Source of the DNA: Clostridiales bacterium DTU069
GTDB lineage: Bacteria; Bacillota; Clostridia; DSM-8532
Assembly (NCBI GenBank): GCA_001512485.1
Contig: LFRV01000129.1
Span: forward strand, 1-56,538
DNA: 56,538 nt
Reading direction: 5' to 3'
Part shown: piece after piece, positions 35,429 through 44,026 of the stretch
How the letters are laid out: each line of letters opens with the position of its first letter
Numbering within the stretch: the stretch's first letter is position 1
Made by a program: the position numbers and the translations under genes
Notes under the pieces: model-generated
What the model saw: only the letters and a program-made list of their open reading frames with translations
Databases searched by the model: none
What the model was told of the DNA's origin: nothing

Positions 35429-37996
35429 TTAGTCGGACGCCCATTTCATAAACGGCATTTCATATTTATTGAACAAACCCGCGTGTTTTGGCACAATCCG
35501 GAATGAATAGCCGTATTCACCGCCGTCCGCAATTGAGACAGTTGCCGAATAGAGAAAGGCGGACGAGTCGTGCTGCCCTGCAACGGTCATTTCGACGCTT
35601 TCACCCTGGCTTATTTTATTGCCGTCAGCAGGCCCGTAATATACTTCAACGAGGACGTCATCAGGAGTAAGGCTGCCTAATTGAACTACCGCGTAAAAAG
35701 TAACGGGTTCGTCGGATTTCACGTTTTTATCCTTCCGTCCGTTTCCTTCCTTGTATGCGAGTATCCGAACCTGAGGCCATGATTTACGGATCTTTTCCTT
35801 CCATGAAGATAAAACTTTAACGAAATTGTAATCGGAGCTTTTTATCTGCTTAACCCTGTCGATGCAGGGAATGAAAAAATTGCGCGTATATTCCTGTACC
35901 ATCCGGTGCGTATTGAATACGGGGGTTAATGATTTTATTGATTCCTTCATCATTTTTACCCATTTTACCGGAATGCCCTGTTCATTTCTTTCGTAGTACA
36001 GGGGTATTATTTCATTTTCAAGAATACTGTACAGCGCTTCGCTGTCGGCATCATCCTGTTGGTATTCGTTGTCGTAGAGAGTATTGTCTCCGATTACCCA
36101 TCCGTTTTTCCCGTTATATCCTTCACACCACCAGCCGTCTAAAACACTGAAATTCATTATTCCGTTTATGCACACCTTTTGTCCGCTTGTGCCGCTGGCT
36201 TCAAGGGGACGCCTCGAATTGTTGAGCCAGACGTCAACACCCTGGACAAGGTTTCTTGCCAGTGTCATATTATAGTTTTCAATTAAGAAAACCTTCCCTT
36301 TGAATTGTTCCATTCTGGAAATGTCGTGAATATGCTTGATTATTTCATGGGCCGGCCTGTCGGCGGGGTGTGCCTTGCCGGCAAAAATTATCTGGACGGG
36401 CATGTTTATGTTGTTAAGCAGTCGTTCAATTCTGGACATATCCCTGAATATAAGATTTGCGCGCTTGTATGTGGCAAAACGCCTTGCAAAGCCTATTGTC
36501 AATATATTCTCATCAGGCTGCCTGTCAAGGCTGTTAAGATCGTATAGCGGCAGTCCGTTCTGCCGGTATTGGGACTTAAGCTTTTCACGGACGAATTTTA
36601 CCATCTTCGATTTAAGCTCACAGTGTATCTTCCACAGCTCTTCGTCGGGTATCCTGTCAACAGCATCCCATATACCGGGTTCATATAGTTTATCCTGCCA
36701 TTCGTTTGGGAGGTATTTGTCATATAAATATTTGTAACTTGGAGATAGCCATGTAAGAGTGTGTATGCCGTTGGTTATGTGTGATATCGGCACATCATCC
36801 TCCGGTGTGCCGGGCCATATACTGTTGTATATATTTCTGGAGACTGCACCGTGCAGTTCGCTTACTCCGTTCCTTTTGCCTGACATATTAAGCGCGAGAA
36901 CCGTCATATTAAAATTATGCGGATCGCTTGGTTTTAATCCAAGACTCATGAATTCATGACGGCGCAGCCGCAATTGTTCCCAGTAATTGCTGAAATACCG
37001 GTCTATCATATCGAGGGGAAATACGTCATTGCCGGCCGGCACGGGCGTATGCGTGGTAAATACCGAGCATGAGGAAACGGCCTCGCGTGCCTCGTCGAAT
37101 GACATGTTCTTTTCATTAATCAGTTTTCTGCATAATTCAAGCACCATGAAGGCGGAATGGCCCTCATTCATATGGTATACCGTTCCGCTGATTCCCAATG
37201 CTTCCAGGGCTTTAATGCCGCCTATGCCGAGCAGTATTTCCTGCTGAATTCGGGTTTCGCGGTCGCCTCCGTATAACCTGGCGGTTAAACCCCTGTCATA
37301 CTGGTTGTTTTCAGGGACATCCGTATCCATAAGATATAGGTTGATCCGTCCGACGTGAACCTGCCATATTTTCGCGTATACCCTGCGCCCCGGCAAATCA
37401 ATGTTAATTAAAAGCGGTTTTTGCTCCGGATCCGAAACCGTTCGGATGGGCAGGTGTGATACATCCAGAGTTGTAAAAGCGGTTTCCTGCCAGCCGTCCC
37501 TGTTTATTCTCTGGCTGAAATATCCTTGTTTGTAAAACAGGCCTATAGCCGTAAAAGGAAGGCCGAGATCGCTCGCGGTTTTGCAGTGTTCCCCGGACAG
37601 TACGCCGAGCCCGCCCGAATATATTGGCAGTACCTCATGGAGCCCGTATTCTGCCGAAAAATATATAATATTATCGGACTGTTTATCCGGATATGTGCGC
37701 GCAAACCACGTATTTCCGGTATCGTTCATATATTGATCAAACCGTTTGACCACATCCCGGTACTTAGCCATAAAAGACTGATCGGACAGCACTTTCCGAA
37801 GTTTTATATTGTTTATTTCCTGCAGAAAGCGCACAGGGTTTTTATTTAGTTTTTCCCATAAAGGTAAGTCTATGGCCCGGTATAGATCAATAGCTTCATT
37901 ATTCCACGACCACCACAGGTTATATGCAATATCTTTGAGCCTGGCGAGTTCTGGAGGAAGTTCTGCCGTAACCTTGATTTTTCCAAGAATATGCAT
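35429..37996 (-). CDS. glgP: alpha-glucan phosphorylase
   Basis: GT35 phosphorylase that releases glucose-1-phosphate from glycogen, maltodextrins or cellodextrin-like glucans; about 855 residues. It belongs to the non-classical alpha-glucan phosphorylase group found in Clostridia and Thermus, with a longer N-terminus than E. coli MalP. Visible conserved blocks are YFSAEYGLHEVLPIYSGGLG, HMNEGHSAF, FTTHTPVPAGND, and the PLP region EASGTSGQKVCINGIMNFS with the lysine. The ATG at 37996 was chosen because AAAGGA lies about 12 bases upstream; the longer frame starts on the ribosome site itself. It feeds glycogen turnover; no glgC/A genes are adjacent. Confidence 0.92.
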   Translation of the reverse strand: MHILGKIKVTAELPPELARLKDIAYNLWWSWNNEAIDLYRAIDLPLWEKLNKNPVRFLQEINNIKLRKVLSDQSFMAKYRDVVKRFDQYMNDTGNTWFARTYPDKQSDNIIYFSAEYGLHEVLPIYSGGLGVLSGEHCKTASDLGLPFTAIGLFYKQGYFSQRINRDGWQETAFTTLDVSHLPIRTVSDPEQKPLLINIDLPGRRVYAKIWQVHVGRINLYLMDTDVPENNQYDRGLTARLYGGDRETRIQQEILLGIGGIKALEALGISGTVYHMNEGHSAFMVLELCRKLINEKNMSFDEAREAVSSCSVFTTHTPVPAGNDVFPLDMIDRYFSNYWEQLRLRRHEFMSLGLKPSDPHNFNMTVLALNMSGKRNGVSELHGAVSRNIYNSIWPGTPEDDVPISHITNGIHTLTWLSPSYKYLYDKYLPNEWQDKLYEPGIWDAVDRIPDEELWKIHCELKSKMVKFVREKLKSQYRQNGLPLYDLNSLDRQPDENILTIGFARRFATYKRANLIFRDMSRIERLLNNINMPVQIIFAGKAHPADRPAHEIIKHIHDISRMEQFKGKVFLIENYNMTLARNLVQGVDVWLNNSRRPLEASGTSGQKVCINGIMNFSVLDGWWCEGYNGKNGWVIGDNTLYDNEYQQDDADSEALYSILENEIIPLYYERNEQGIPVKWVKMMKESIKSLTPVFNTHRMVQEYTRNFFIPCIDRVKQIKSSDYNFVKVLSSWKEKIRKSWPQVRILAYKEGNGRKDKNVKSDEPVTFYAVVQLGSLTPDDVLVEVYYGPADGNKISQGESVEMTVAGQHDSSAFLYSATVSIADGGEYGYSFRIVPKHAGLFNKYEMPFMKWASD

Positions 37997-38394
37997 AACA
38001 AAAGTACATCCTTTCATAATAAATTGAACGGCGTCTGCAGCGGATTTTATCGCGGCGGAAAAAACAGCGCAGGCCGTATTGGATAATTATTTCATATAAA
38101 AGCCTATATATTATTATTTACAAAACGGATGTATTAAAACATTTTTAAACGGCTTTTTTACTATCCTTAAGACCGGCGTATTGTAAAAAGGATATTTTTG
38201 CTATATACTACTATATAATATATATTATGCTGCTGCCGATATTTAATTTAGAAGGCTTTGCATAAGATGGTCAGAAAAACAAATACCGCGTTTTTTATAT
38301 AACGTCTTTGACGTGCGGTCTTTTAAGATAAACATAAGTATAATTACGTACAGGAATGTCGAAAATCAAAATGCCGACAAGAGGGGGTATTATT
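37997..38394. other. divergent intergenic region
   Basis: About 400 AT-rich bases between the divergent glucan phosphorylase and DivIVA-domain genes. It contains the plus-strand promoter listed next. No gene or riboswitch was recognised. Confidence 0.4.
38181..38209 (+). promoter_or_regulatory. promoter of the DivIVA-domain gene
   Basis: TTGTAA (38181-38186), 17-base spacer, TATACT (38204-38209). The predicted leader is about 180 bases. Confidence 0.5.
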
Positions 38395-38964
38395 GTGGCA
38401 GGCGAAAAAAAATTCGGGACCGCGATGTTTGGGTTTAAACGTTCTGATGTGAATGCGTATATTGAGAGGATTATACGAGAGTTTGATCAGCGTTTGAAGG
38501 AAAAAGATGATGAAAATGCGATGCTGAAATTTCAAATAAAAGAGTTAACTGCAAAGTATGAACGGCTTTCACAGGAAGCAGAACATTTGATAAAGGATAA
38601 GGAAAAAATCGCTGGCGTGTTGATGCAGGCCCAGGAAAAGGCCGAAGCAATGATGGAAGAGGCAAGAAACCATGCTGTTGAGGAAAAGGCAAGGCTTGAT
38701 AAATTGCTTGAATCGGAAAAGGAAAAGATTGTAGATATAAAGCGGGAACTGAAAAGCTTAAAGAGCCAAATCACCGGTATTTTGTCAAGGTATCAGCAGG
38801 AGATAAGTGAAACAATAACTAATATTGAAAAAAAGGAACAATACTATACCACAGAGGAAACGCCCAACGAAAACGAAAGTCAGGATAGCACGGAAAACGA
38901 AAACCAGACAGTACCGGAAGATGAAAATATGGAAATTATTGATGACGAAACCCAAGCAGAATGA
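38395..38964 (+). CDS. DivIVA-domain coiled-coil protein
   Basis: Cytoplasmic coiled-coil protein of about 189 residues. The N-terminal FGTAMFGFKRSDVNAYIERIIREFDQRL matches the DivIVA lipid-binding start (GFKRxDVxxYI). A heptad coiled coil runs from about residue 35 to 150, and the last 45 residues are acidic and unstructured. Proteins of this type mark curved membrane at poles or septa; this one is shorter than GpsB/DivIVA relatives with long tails but similar in plan. It starts with GTG at 38395, seven bases after GAGGGGG; an ATG at 38356 lacks a ribosome site. It is followed by a perfect terminator. Confidence 0.8.
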   Translation: MAGEKKFGTAMFGFKRSDVNAYIERIIREFDQRLKEKDDENAMLKFQIKELTAKYERLSQEAEHLIKDKEKIAGVLMQAQEKAEAMMEEARNHAVEEKARLDKLLESEKEKIVDIKRELKSLKSQITGILSRYQQEISETITNIEKKEQYYTTEETPNENESQDSTENENQTVPEDENMEIIDDETQAE

Positions 38965-39004
38965 TATACTGTTTAAAATGATATTTATTAAATATGTATA
39001 ATCA

Positions 39005-39032
39005 AAATCCCGCAGTCAATTGCGGGATTTTT
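39005..39032 (+). terminator. rho-independent terminator
   Basis: A perfect 10-bp stem AAATCCCGCA/TGCGGGATTT (39005-39014 with 39021-39030) with loop GTCAAT and trailing Ts. It ends the DivIVA-domain transcript just before the Lrp gene's ribosome site. Confidence 0.85.
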
Positions 39033-39044
39033 AGGAGGGTTATT

Positions 39045-39527
39045 ATGAAGAATGAGTTGCTGGAAATACTTGCGAAAAACTGCCGGTTAACCAATGCGCA
39101 GATTGCGGTTATGCTTGGCATAGAAGAAAAAGAAGTAACTGACATGATAAAAGAAATGGAAGAGAAAAATATTATTTTGGGATATCCCGCTCTTATAAAC
39201 TGGGAAAAAACCGATAATGATACGGTTACAGCATATATTGAAGTAAGAGTGACTCCGCAGAGAGGCCGCGGCTTTGACAAGGTAGCCGAAAGAATTTACC
39301 AGTATCCCCAAGTTACACATTTAAGCTTAATGTCGGGCGACTATGATTTGTTTGTTACCGTCGAAGGTAAATCAATGAAAGAAGTAGCGTTGTTTGTGGC
39401 TGAAAAACTCGCCCCGATAGAGTCTGTATTAAGTACTTCAACACACTTTGTCCTTAAAAAATACAAAGAGGAAGGCGTGATTTTTGAACAGAAATACAAA
39501 GACAACAGAGAGGCCGTGGTTTTATGA
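39045..39527 (+). CDS. Lrp/AsnC family regulator
   Basis: Feast/famine-type transcription factor of 160 residues. The N-terminal winged helix (ELLEILAKNCRLTNAQIAVMLGIEEKEVTDMIKEME) is followed by a RAM/ligand-binding domain (about residues 65-145, VEVRVTPQRGRGFDKVA... SGDYDLFVTVEG). ATG at 39045 has AGGAGGG upstream; the longer frame from 38994 runs through the terminator and is unlikely. Its stop overlaps the start of the aminotransferase by four bases (ATGA), so the two are translationally coupled. Regulators of this group probably respond to an amino acid handled by the linked aminotransferase. Confidence 0.9.
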   Translation: MKNELLEILAKNCRLTNAQIAVMLGIEEKEVTDMIKEMEEKNIILGYPALINWEKTDNDTVTAYIEVRVTPQRGRGFDKVAERIYQYPQVTHLSLMSGDYDLFVTVEGKSMKEVALFVAEKLAPIESVLSTSTHFVLKKYKEEGVIFEQKYKDNREAVVL

Positions 39528-40687
39528 ACATAAAAAAGATGCTGTGCCGGCATATCACCGGTGTTCCTCCTTCAGGCATAAGAAAATATTTTGATCTCGT
39601 AAACGAAATGGAAGATGTTATTTCGCTTGGAATAGGGGAGCCTGATTTTGTAACGCCATGGAATATTCGTGAGGAAGGTATTTATTCTCTTGAAAAAGGG
39701 TATACGAATTACTCGTCGAATGCCGGAGCAATTGAACTCAGACGCGAAATATGCCGCTATATGGAAAGGCGTTTCAATCTGAAATATTCGCCGGAAGAAG
39801 AAGTCCTTGTTACGGTGGGCGGAAGCGAAGCGATTGATTTGGCCATCAGGGTACTTGCTACAAATGGAGATGAGGTTATTATACCGGAACCTTCATTTGT
39901 CGCATATAAAGGATGCACGTTATTTGCCGGTGCGACCCCCGTTCCGTTAAGATTAAAGGCTGAAAATGAATTTCGGATTAAGCGTGAAGATTTGGCGAAA
40001 GTTATAACCGAAAAAACAAAAGCTTTGATATTAGCTTATCCGAATAATCCGACAGGCGCGATAATGCAGTATGATGATTATGCCGATTTAGTTGACTTTC
40101 TGGAAGATAAGGAAATAATGATTATATCCGATGAACTTTACGCGGAATTGACATATGAGGGGCATCATGTTTCAATAGCAAACTTTGAGCAAATGAAAGA
40201 CAGGACGATAGTAATAAACGGGTTTTCCAAAGCATTCGCGATGACTGGATGGAGGATTGGATTCGCATGTGCGCACAGGGATATTATGGAACAGATGAAA
40301 AAAATCCACCAGTATGCTGTTATGTGCGCGCCGACGACAGCCCAATATGCCGCTATAGAAGCGTTAAAAAACTCCGAAGATGAAGTTGCGGATATGGTCA
40401 AGGAATACAACCGCAGGAGGAGGCTTGTGCTGAAAGGTTTTCACGGTATCGGACTTGAATGTTTTGAACCGAAGGGGGCATTTTACGTATTTCCCGACAT
40501 ACGCAAAACCGGAATGACGTCGGATCAATTTTGCGAACGCTTGCTTTTGGAAGAAAAAGTGCTTATGGTGCCCGGGAATGCATTCGGTGAATGCGGTGAA
40601 GGTTTTGTGCGCGCAACATACGCAACGTCAACCGAGAATCTGATGGAAGCGATAAAGCGTACGGGGAGGTTTTTGAGCAGGATATAA
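39524..40687 (+). CDS. class I/II PLP-dependent aminotransferase
   Basis: Fold-type I aminotransferase of 387 residues, of the aspartate/aromatic group. The N-terminus has SLGIGEPDFVTP and YTNYSSNAG, the cofactor site has YPNNPTGA and DELYAEL, and the PLP lysine is Lys236 in NGFSKAFAMTGWRIGF. The C-terminal arginine region reads GFVRATYATS. The substrate pair is not fixed by sequence; aspartate or aromatic amino acids are likely. It is coupled to the Lrp gene, a common clostridial arrangement that links expression to amino-acid supply. Confidence 0.92.
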   Translation: MNIKKMLCRHITGVPPSGIRKYFDLVNEMEDVISLGIGEPDFVTPWNIREEGIYSLEKGYTNYSSNAGAIELRREICRYMERRFNLKYSPEEEVLVTVGGSEAIDLAIRVLATNGDEVIIPEPSFVAYKGCTLFAGATPVPLRLKAENEFRIKREDLAKVITEKTKALILAYPNNPTGAIMQYDDYADLVDFLEDKEIMIISDELYAELTYEGHHVSIANFEQMKDRTIVINGFSKAFAMTGWRIGFACAHRDIMEQMKKIHQYAVMCAPTTAQYAAIEALKNSEDEVADMVKEYNRRRRLVLKGFHGIGLECFEPKGAFYVFPDIRKTGMTSDQFCERLLLEEKVLMVPGNAFGECGEGFVRATYATSTENLMEAIKRTGRFLSRI

Positions 40688-40719
40688 CGGGGCTCAAAGC
40701 CCTCCGCTTCATTTCAGCC

Positions 40720-40875
40720 TTAATTGTCGTTGTCGTTTTTTTGACATTTAGGCTGAATGAGTTCTTTAAGTATCAGTTTGTCAACATGACGGCTTGCCTC
40801 AATGATCTGTTCCGATGTTCCAGTCTCAATTAACACATAGAGATTCCTTCGTGCTTTTTCCAGTTCTTTCATCAT
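40720..40875 (-). CDS. Spo0E-like aspartyl-phosphate phosphatase
   Basis: Small protein of 51 residues that matches the Spo0E family, which dephosphorylates Spo0A~P and so delays sporulation. Two helices are predicted; the family signature SxxxD is present as Ser28 and Asp32 in IIEASRHVDKLI. The start ATG at 40875 lies five bases after AGGAG; a second ATG at 40872 is equally possible. The C-terminus is polar and Asn/Asp-rich. It faces the aminotransferase gene convergently. A consensus promoter with a palindrome on its -35 lies upstream (40944-40981). Confidence 0.85.
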   Translation of the reverse strand: MMKELEKARRNLYVLIETGTSEQIIEASRHVDKLILKELIQPKCQKNDNDN

Positions 40876-40943
40876 ATGTACTCCTAAAAACTGAAAAATC
40901 GAATTATGTTAGGGTTTGGTATATATTGTATAAATCTGGTTAT

Positions 40944-40972
40944 ATTCTAAAATATTGAACGAAACATGTCAA
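40944..40972 (-). promoter_or_regulatory. sigma-A promoter of the spo0E-like gene
   Basis: On the minus strand perfect TTGACA (40967-40972), 17-base spacer, TAGAAT (40944-40949), about 60 bases before the start codon. Confidence 0.7.
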
Positions 40973-40981
40973 TGTTTCGTT
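40958..40981. promoter_or_regulatory. 24-bp palindrome over the spo0E-like promoter
   Basis: AACGAAACAT-GTCA-ATGTTTCGTT is a perfect inverted repeat whose centre is the -35 hexamer. A repressor site is the simplest reading. It is unlike a standard 0A box, and read on the plus strand it could also act as a weak terminator (TTT follows). Confidence 0.6.
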
Positions 40982-41304
40982 TTTACTCGGGAAATTAATT
41001 TCATTGTTTTTATATATTCCGTATGATAGAATAAAATAAAGCAGGTTCACTGCGAAGGCCGGAGCAAAACCCCAAGATTAAGCTGCTTTTACCGGAAATA
41101 ACGGATACTGTTTCTTTACCGGTATGTCTTTTCATCAGGCACTAAACATGAAAGATTATATGTTTTTTCGTTATAAAAAAGCATATAATTGGTATTGGCT
41201 GTTGCATAATCAAAGGTTTTTTATATTTCCGTAAACGGAATAAAGGAAATTAATCTTGTTATTTTTACCGGAGGGAGGGATGACCTATTTTAGGACCGGA
41301 ATCT
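40982..41304. other. intergenic region upstream of nfeD
   Basis: About 320 bases with no recognised gene. A very strong GGAGGGAGGG at 41270-41279 abuts an out-of-frame ATG at 41280, so it does not position the NfeD start well. Confidence 0.35.
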
Positions 41305-41751
41305 ATGCCTTATGTATGGCTTGGGCTTATGGTGTTATTAATAATAATAGAAGCGGCTACTATGGGGCTTACAACGATCTGGTTTGCCATAGGCTCACTG
41401 TTTGCTTTTCTTGTTTCTCTGGCTCGTGTTCATCCGTTGTTTCAGTTCGGAGTTTTTTTACTGTCATCAATAGTACTGCTTTTTTATACCAGGCCGCTTG
41501 CGAAGAAATATTTTAAAATAGGAAGTCATGCAACAAATGTAGAAAACCTCATCGGTCGCGAAGGTATTGTTATCAAATCAATAGAGAAGTTTGACACAGG
41601 TCAGGTAAAGGTTTGGGGACAAATATGGACGGCTGTTTCGGAAAAAGGGGAAGTAATATCCAAAGATTCCAAGGTACGCGTAAAAGCGATAGAAGGAGTA
41701 AAATTGGTAGTGGAAGCCATTAACGGCAAAAATGCCGGAACCGGGGAATAA
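41305..41751 (+). CDS. NfeD-like membrane protein
   Basis: Small NfeD-family protein of 148 residues with two hydrophobic segments (about residues 5-22 and 28-65, each a helix or hairpin) and a C-terminal OB-fold domain (about 78-140, NLIGREGIVIKSIEKFDTGQVKVWGQIW). Such proteins act with SPFH scaffold proteins, which is exactly the next gene. ATG at 41305 has AGGACC 8 bases before; an in-frame stop at 41281 rules out a longer version. The operon pair resembles Bacillus YuaF-FloT and E. coli YbbK-QmcA. Confidence 0.88.
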   Translation: MPYVWLGLMVLLIIIEAATMGLTTIWFAIGSLFAFLVSLARVHPLFQFGVFLLSSIVLLFYTRPLAKKYFKIGSHATNVENLIGREGIVIKSIEKFDTGQVKVWGQIWTAVSEKGEVISKDSKVRVKAIEGVKLVVEAINGKNAGTGE

Positions 41752-41772
41752 CAGAAAGGGAAGGTGGATTAA

Positions 41773-42693
41773 ATGATTTGGGCACTAATTGTATTCGTTT
41801 TCATTATTATCATTCTCATTATTCAGAATATAAGGATTGTACCTCAGGCACACGCCTATGTTGTTGAAAGGCTTGGAGCCTATAAGGTAACCTGGCAGGT
41901 AGGCCTGCATGTTAAGGTTCCTTTAATCGACAAAATTGCGAACCGTGTTTCGCTTAAGGAAAGAGTGCTTGATTTCGCGCCGCAGCCGGTTATAACCAAG
42001 GACAATGTTACAATGCAGATTGATACGGTAGTGTATTTTCAAATAACCGATCCGAAACTTTATACGTATGGCGTTGAACGGCCGATGTCGGCTATTGAAA
42101 ACCTGACGGCGACAACATTAAGAAACATCATAGGGGACCTTGAACTTGATGAAACGCTGACATCCCGTGATTTAATCAACTCTAAAATGCGTTCGATTCT
42201 TGATGAGGCAACGGATCCATGGGGTATTAAGGTTAACCGTGTAGAATTGAAAAATATTATACCACCGGCTGACATACAAAATGCAATGGAAAAACAGATG
42301 CGTGCGGAACGTGAACGGCGAGAAGCGATATTAAAAGCTGAAGGTGAAAAAACGTCCGAAATTCTTGTTGCGGAAGGAAAAAAGCAATCGGCTATCCTGG
42401 AAGCCGAGGCTGAAAAAGCAGCAGCGATACTGAGAGCGGAAGCGAAGAAAGAAGCGCAGATTCGTGAAGCCGAAGGTCAAGCCGAAGCCATTCTTAAAGT
42501 TCAAAAAGCCACCGCCGAAGGTATAAGAATGATTAACGAATCAATGCCTTCAAAAGAAGTTATCGCGCTCAAGAGCCTTGAAGCTCTTGTTCAGGTGGGC
42601 GACGGGCAATCAACGAAAATAATCATTCCATCGGAAATACAGAATATAGCCTCATTGGTTACTTCGATAACCGAGCTTGCGAAAGAAAAATAA
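41773..42693 (+). CDS. SPFH/stomatin-family membrane scaffold
   Basis: Band-7 protein of 306 residues, close to stomatin/QmcA. One N-terminal membrane helix (residues 3-20) is followed by the SPFH domain (about 25-185: YVVERLGAYKVTWQVGLHVKVPLID... IRNRV-like block) and a long Ala/Glu-rich coiled coil (190-260) that drives oligomerisation. It probably forms membrane microdomains and, with NfeD, helps membrane protein quality control. It is spaced 21 bases from nfeD, so they are co-transcribed. A perfect 16-bp terminator follows. Confidence 0.93.
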   Translation: MIWALIVFVFIIIILIIQNIRIVPQAHAYVVERLGAYKVTWQVGLHVKVPLIDKIANRVSLKERVLDFAPQPVITKDNVTMQIDTVVYFQITDPKLYTYGVERPMSAIENLTATTLRNIIGDLELDETLTSRDLINSKMRSILDEATDPWGIKVNRVELKNIIPPADIQNAMEKQMRAERERREAILKAEGEKTSEILVAEGKKQSAILEAEAEKAAAILRAEAKKEAQIREAEGQAEAILKVQKATAEGIRMINESMPSKEVIALKSLEALVQVGDGQSTKIIIPSEIQNIASLVTSITELAKEK

Positions 42694-42702
42694 TAATATA
42701 AA

Positions 42703-42750
42703 AAAACACACCAAAACATTATAATGGTGTTTTGGTGTGTTTTAAACCAC
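42703..42750. terminator. bidirectional terminator
   Basis: A perfect 16-bp stem (42703-42718 with 42728-42743). The plus-strand side ends GTGTGTTTTAAA; on the minus strand it runs into a long T-run. It serves the SPFH gene and the small unit at 42751-42883. Confidence 0.85.
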
Positions 42751-42822
42751 TCATATCTTTAGTTTTTCTTTAAAGAATCTATTATTGCGTGCAATTTTAC
42801 TACTTTTCTGTTTATTATTCAT
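42751..42822 (-). CDS. tiny basic peptide ORF, 23 codons
   Basis: A 23-residue basic peptide (MNNKQKSSKIARNNRFF...) starts at 42822 behind AAGGGA (six bases away) and is preceded by a consensus-like promoter. It ends next to the bidirectional terminator. The compact promoter-ORF-terminator unit of about 150 bases could make a peptide or a small RNA. No family is recognised. Confidence 0.35.
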   Translation of the reverse strand: MNNKQKSSKIARNNRFFKEKLKI

Positions 42823-42854
42823 GTTATTTCCCTTCGGTATTTCATTATGATCAT

Positions 42855-42883
42855 AGCATAATATAAGACCGTAAAACGGTCAA
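42855..42883 (-). promoter_or_regulatory. promoter of the tiny ORF unit
   Basis: On the minus strand TTGACC (42878-42883), 17-base spacer, TATGCT (42855-42860). Confidence 0.45.
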
Positions 42884-43014
42884 ATTGCTTTTCACCGGTT
42901 TTATATCACCGGCTATATTTTAACTCTTGTTTTGCGTGAAATGGATAGGTGCGGCAATAAATGCCATGCTATAAATTTTTATATGAAATTTGATAAAAAA
43001 TAATTCAAAACTAG

Positions 43015-43043
43015 TTGGCAGAAAAAACACAATATGATATAAT
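43015..43043 (+). promoter_or_regulatory. promoter of the metA operon
   Basis: TTGGCA (43015-43020), 17-base spacer, perfect TATAAT (43038-43043), 35 bases before the metA start. The leader is too short for an S-box or T-box, so control is probably by a DNA-binding protein. Confidence 0.65.
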
Positions 43044-43077
43044 CTATACCAAAGTAATTCTATAGGAGTTGTTAGCT

Positions 43078-43995
43078 ATGCCGATTAATATACCGGGAAA
43101 CCTGCCTGCATACGAAGTTCTGACAGGTGAAAATATTTTTGTAATGACCGAGGAGAGGGCGATTCATCAGGATATCCGTCCGCTTAGGATTGCCATCTTT
43201 AATATAATGCCTACAAAGATTGTTACCGAAACTCAGCTCCTGAGGCTCGTAGGAAACTCGCCGCTGCAGGTTGATATTGTGCTTCTGCATCCGAATACAT
43301 ATAAATCAAAACACACGCCGGAAGAGCATCTTAAGGCTTTTTACAAAACCTTTGATGACGTCAGCGAAGAAAGGTTCGACGGCATGATTATTACCGGTGC
43401 CCCGGTGGAGCATATGGCTTTCGAGGATGTCGCCTATTGGAGCGAACTGAAAGAAATTATGGACTGGACCCGCCATAATGTTTACTGTGTGCTTTATATC
43501 TGCTGGGCTGCGCAGGCCGGTCTGTACCACTTTTATAATATACCGAAATATCCTGTTCCGGAGAAAGTTTTCGGAGTGTTTGAGCATACTCCCACAGCAA
43601 AAAACGTTAAGCTGCTTAGAGGTTTTGATGACGTATTTTATGCTCCTCACTCAAGACATTCGGAAGTTCGCAGGGAGGACATAGAAAAGGTTCCGGAACT
43701 GGAAATCCTGGCCGAATCAAAAGATGCCGGAATCTATATAATTAAGTCAAAAGATGACAGGCAGATATTTGTTACCGGGCACTGCGAATATGATCCGTTA
43801 ACATTGAAGGCTGAATATGACAGGGACATAGCAAAGGGAATGGACATAAAAATTCCGAAAAACTATTTCCCTGGCGATGATCCTACCAAACAGCCCGTGA
43901 CAAAGTGGAGGGGCCATGCCAACCTGCTGTTTTCAAACTGGCTAAATTACTATGTATACCAGGAAACGCCGTACAATCTCGATGAATTGAAATAG
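43078..43995 (+). CDS. metAA: homoserine O-acetyltransferase (MetA family)
   Basis: Acylates homoserine on its side-chain hydroxyl, the first committed step of methionine synthesis. The protein has 305 residues, numbered like E. coli MetA. Cys142 in YICWAAQAG is the nucleophile, and His235 and Glu237 lie in TGHCEYDP. Position 111 is Glu (TGAPVEHM), the residue associated with acetyl-CoA use in Bacillus cereus MetA, instead of the Gly that marks succinyl-CoA enzymes. So it should make O-acetylhomoserine, which the MetY enzyme in this cluster consumes. ATG at 43078 follows AGGAG. It is the first gene of a likely six-gene sulfur operon. Confidence 0.93.
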   Translation: MPINIPGNLPAYEVLTGENIFVMTEERAIHQDIRPLRIAIFNIMPTKIVTETQLLRLVGNSPLQVDIVLLHPNTYKSKHTPEEHLKAFYKTFDDVSEERFDGMIITGAPVEHMAFEDVAYWSELKEIMDWTRHNVYCVLYICWAAQAGLYHFYNIPKYPVPEKVFGVFEHTPTAKNVKLLRGFDDVFYAPHSRHSEVRREDIEKVPELEILAESKDAGIYIIKSKDDRQIFVTGHCEYDPLTLKAEYDRDIAKGMDIKIPKNYFPGDDPTKQPVTKWRGHANLLFSNWLNYYVYQETPYNLDELK

Positions 43996-44026
43996 TAAAT
44001 ACCCAGATTAATAAGGAGTTAAGACT

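Noticed and set aside
40958-40981. LexA/DinR box
   Set aside because: The palindrome arms (CGAAACAT...ATGTTTCG) do not match the shorter GAAC-N4-GTTC site.
41256-41516. 86-codon ORF overlapping nfeD
   Set aside because: It lies in another frame over the clear NfeD coding sequence; only the strong GGAGGGAGGG made it tempting.
43044-43077. S-box (SAM) riboswitch upstream of metA
   Set aside because: The distance from promoter to start is about 35 bases, too short for any such element.
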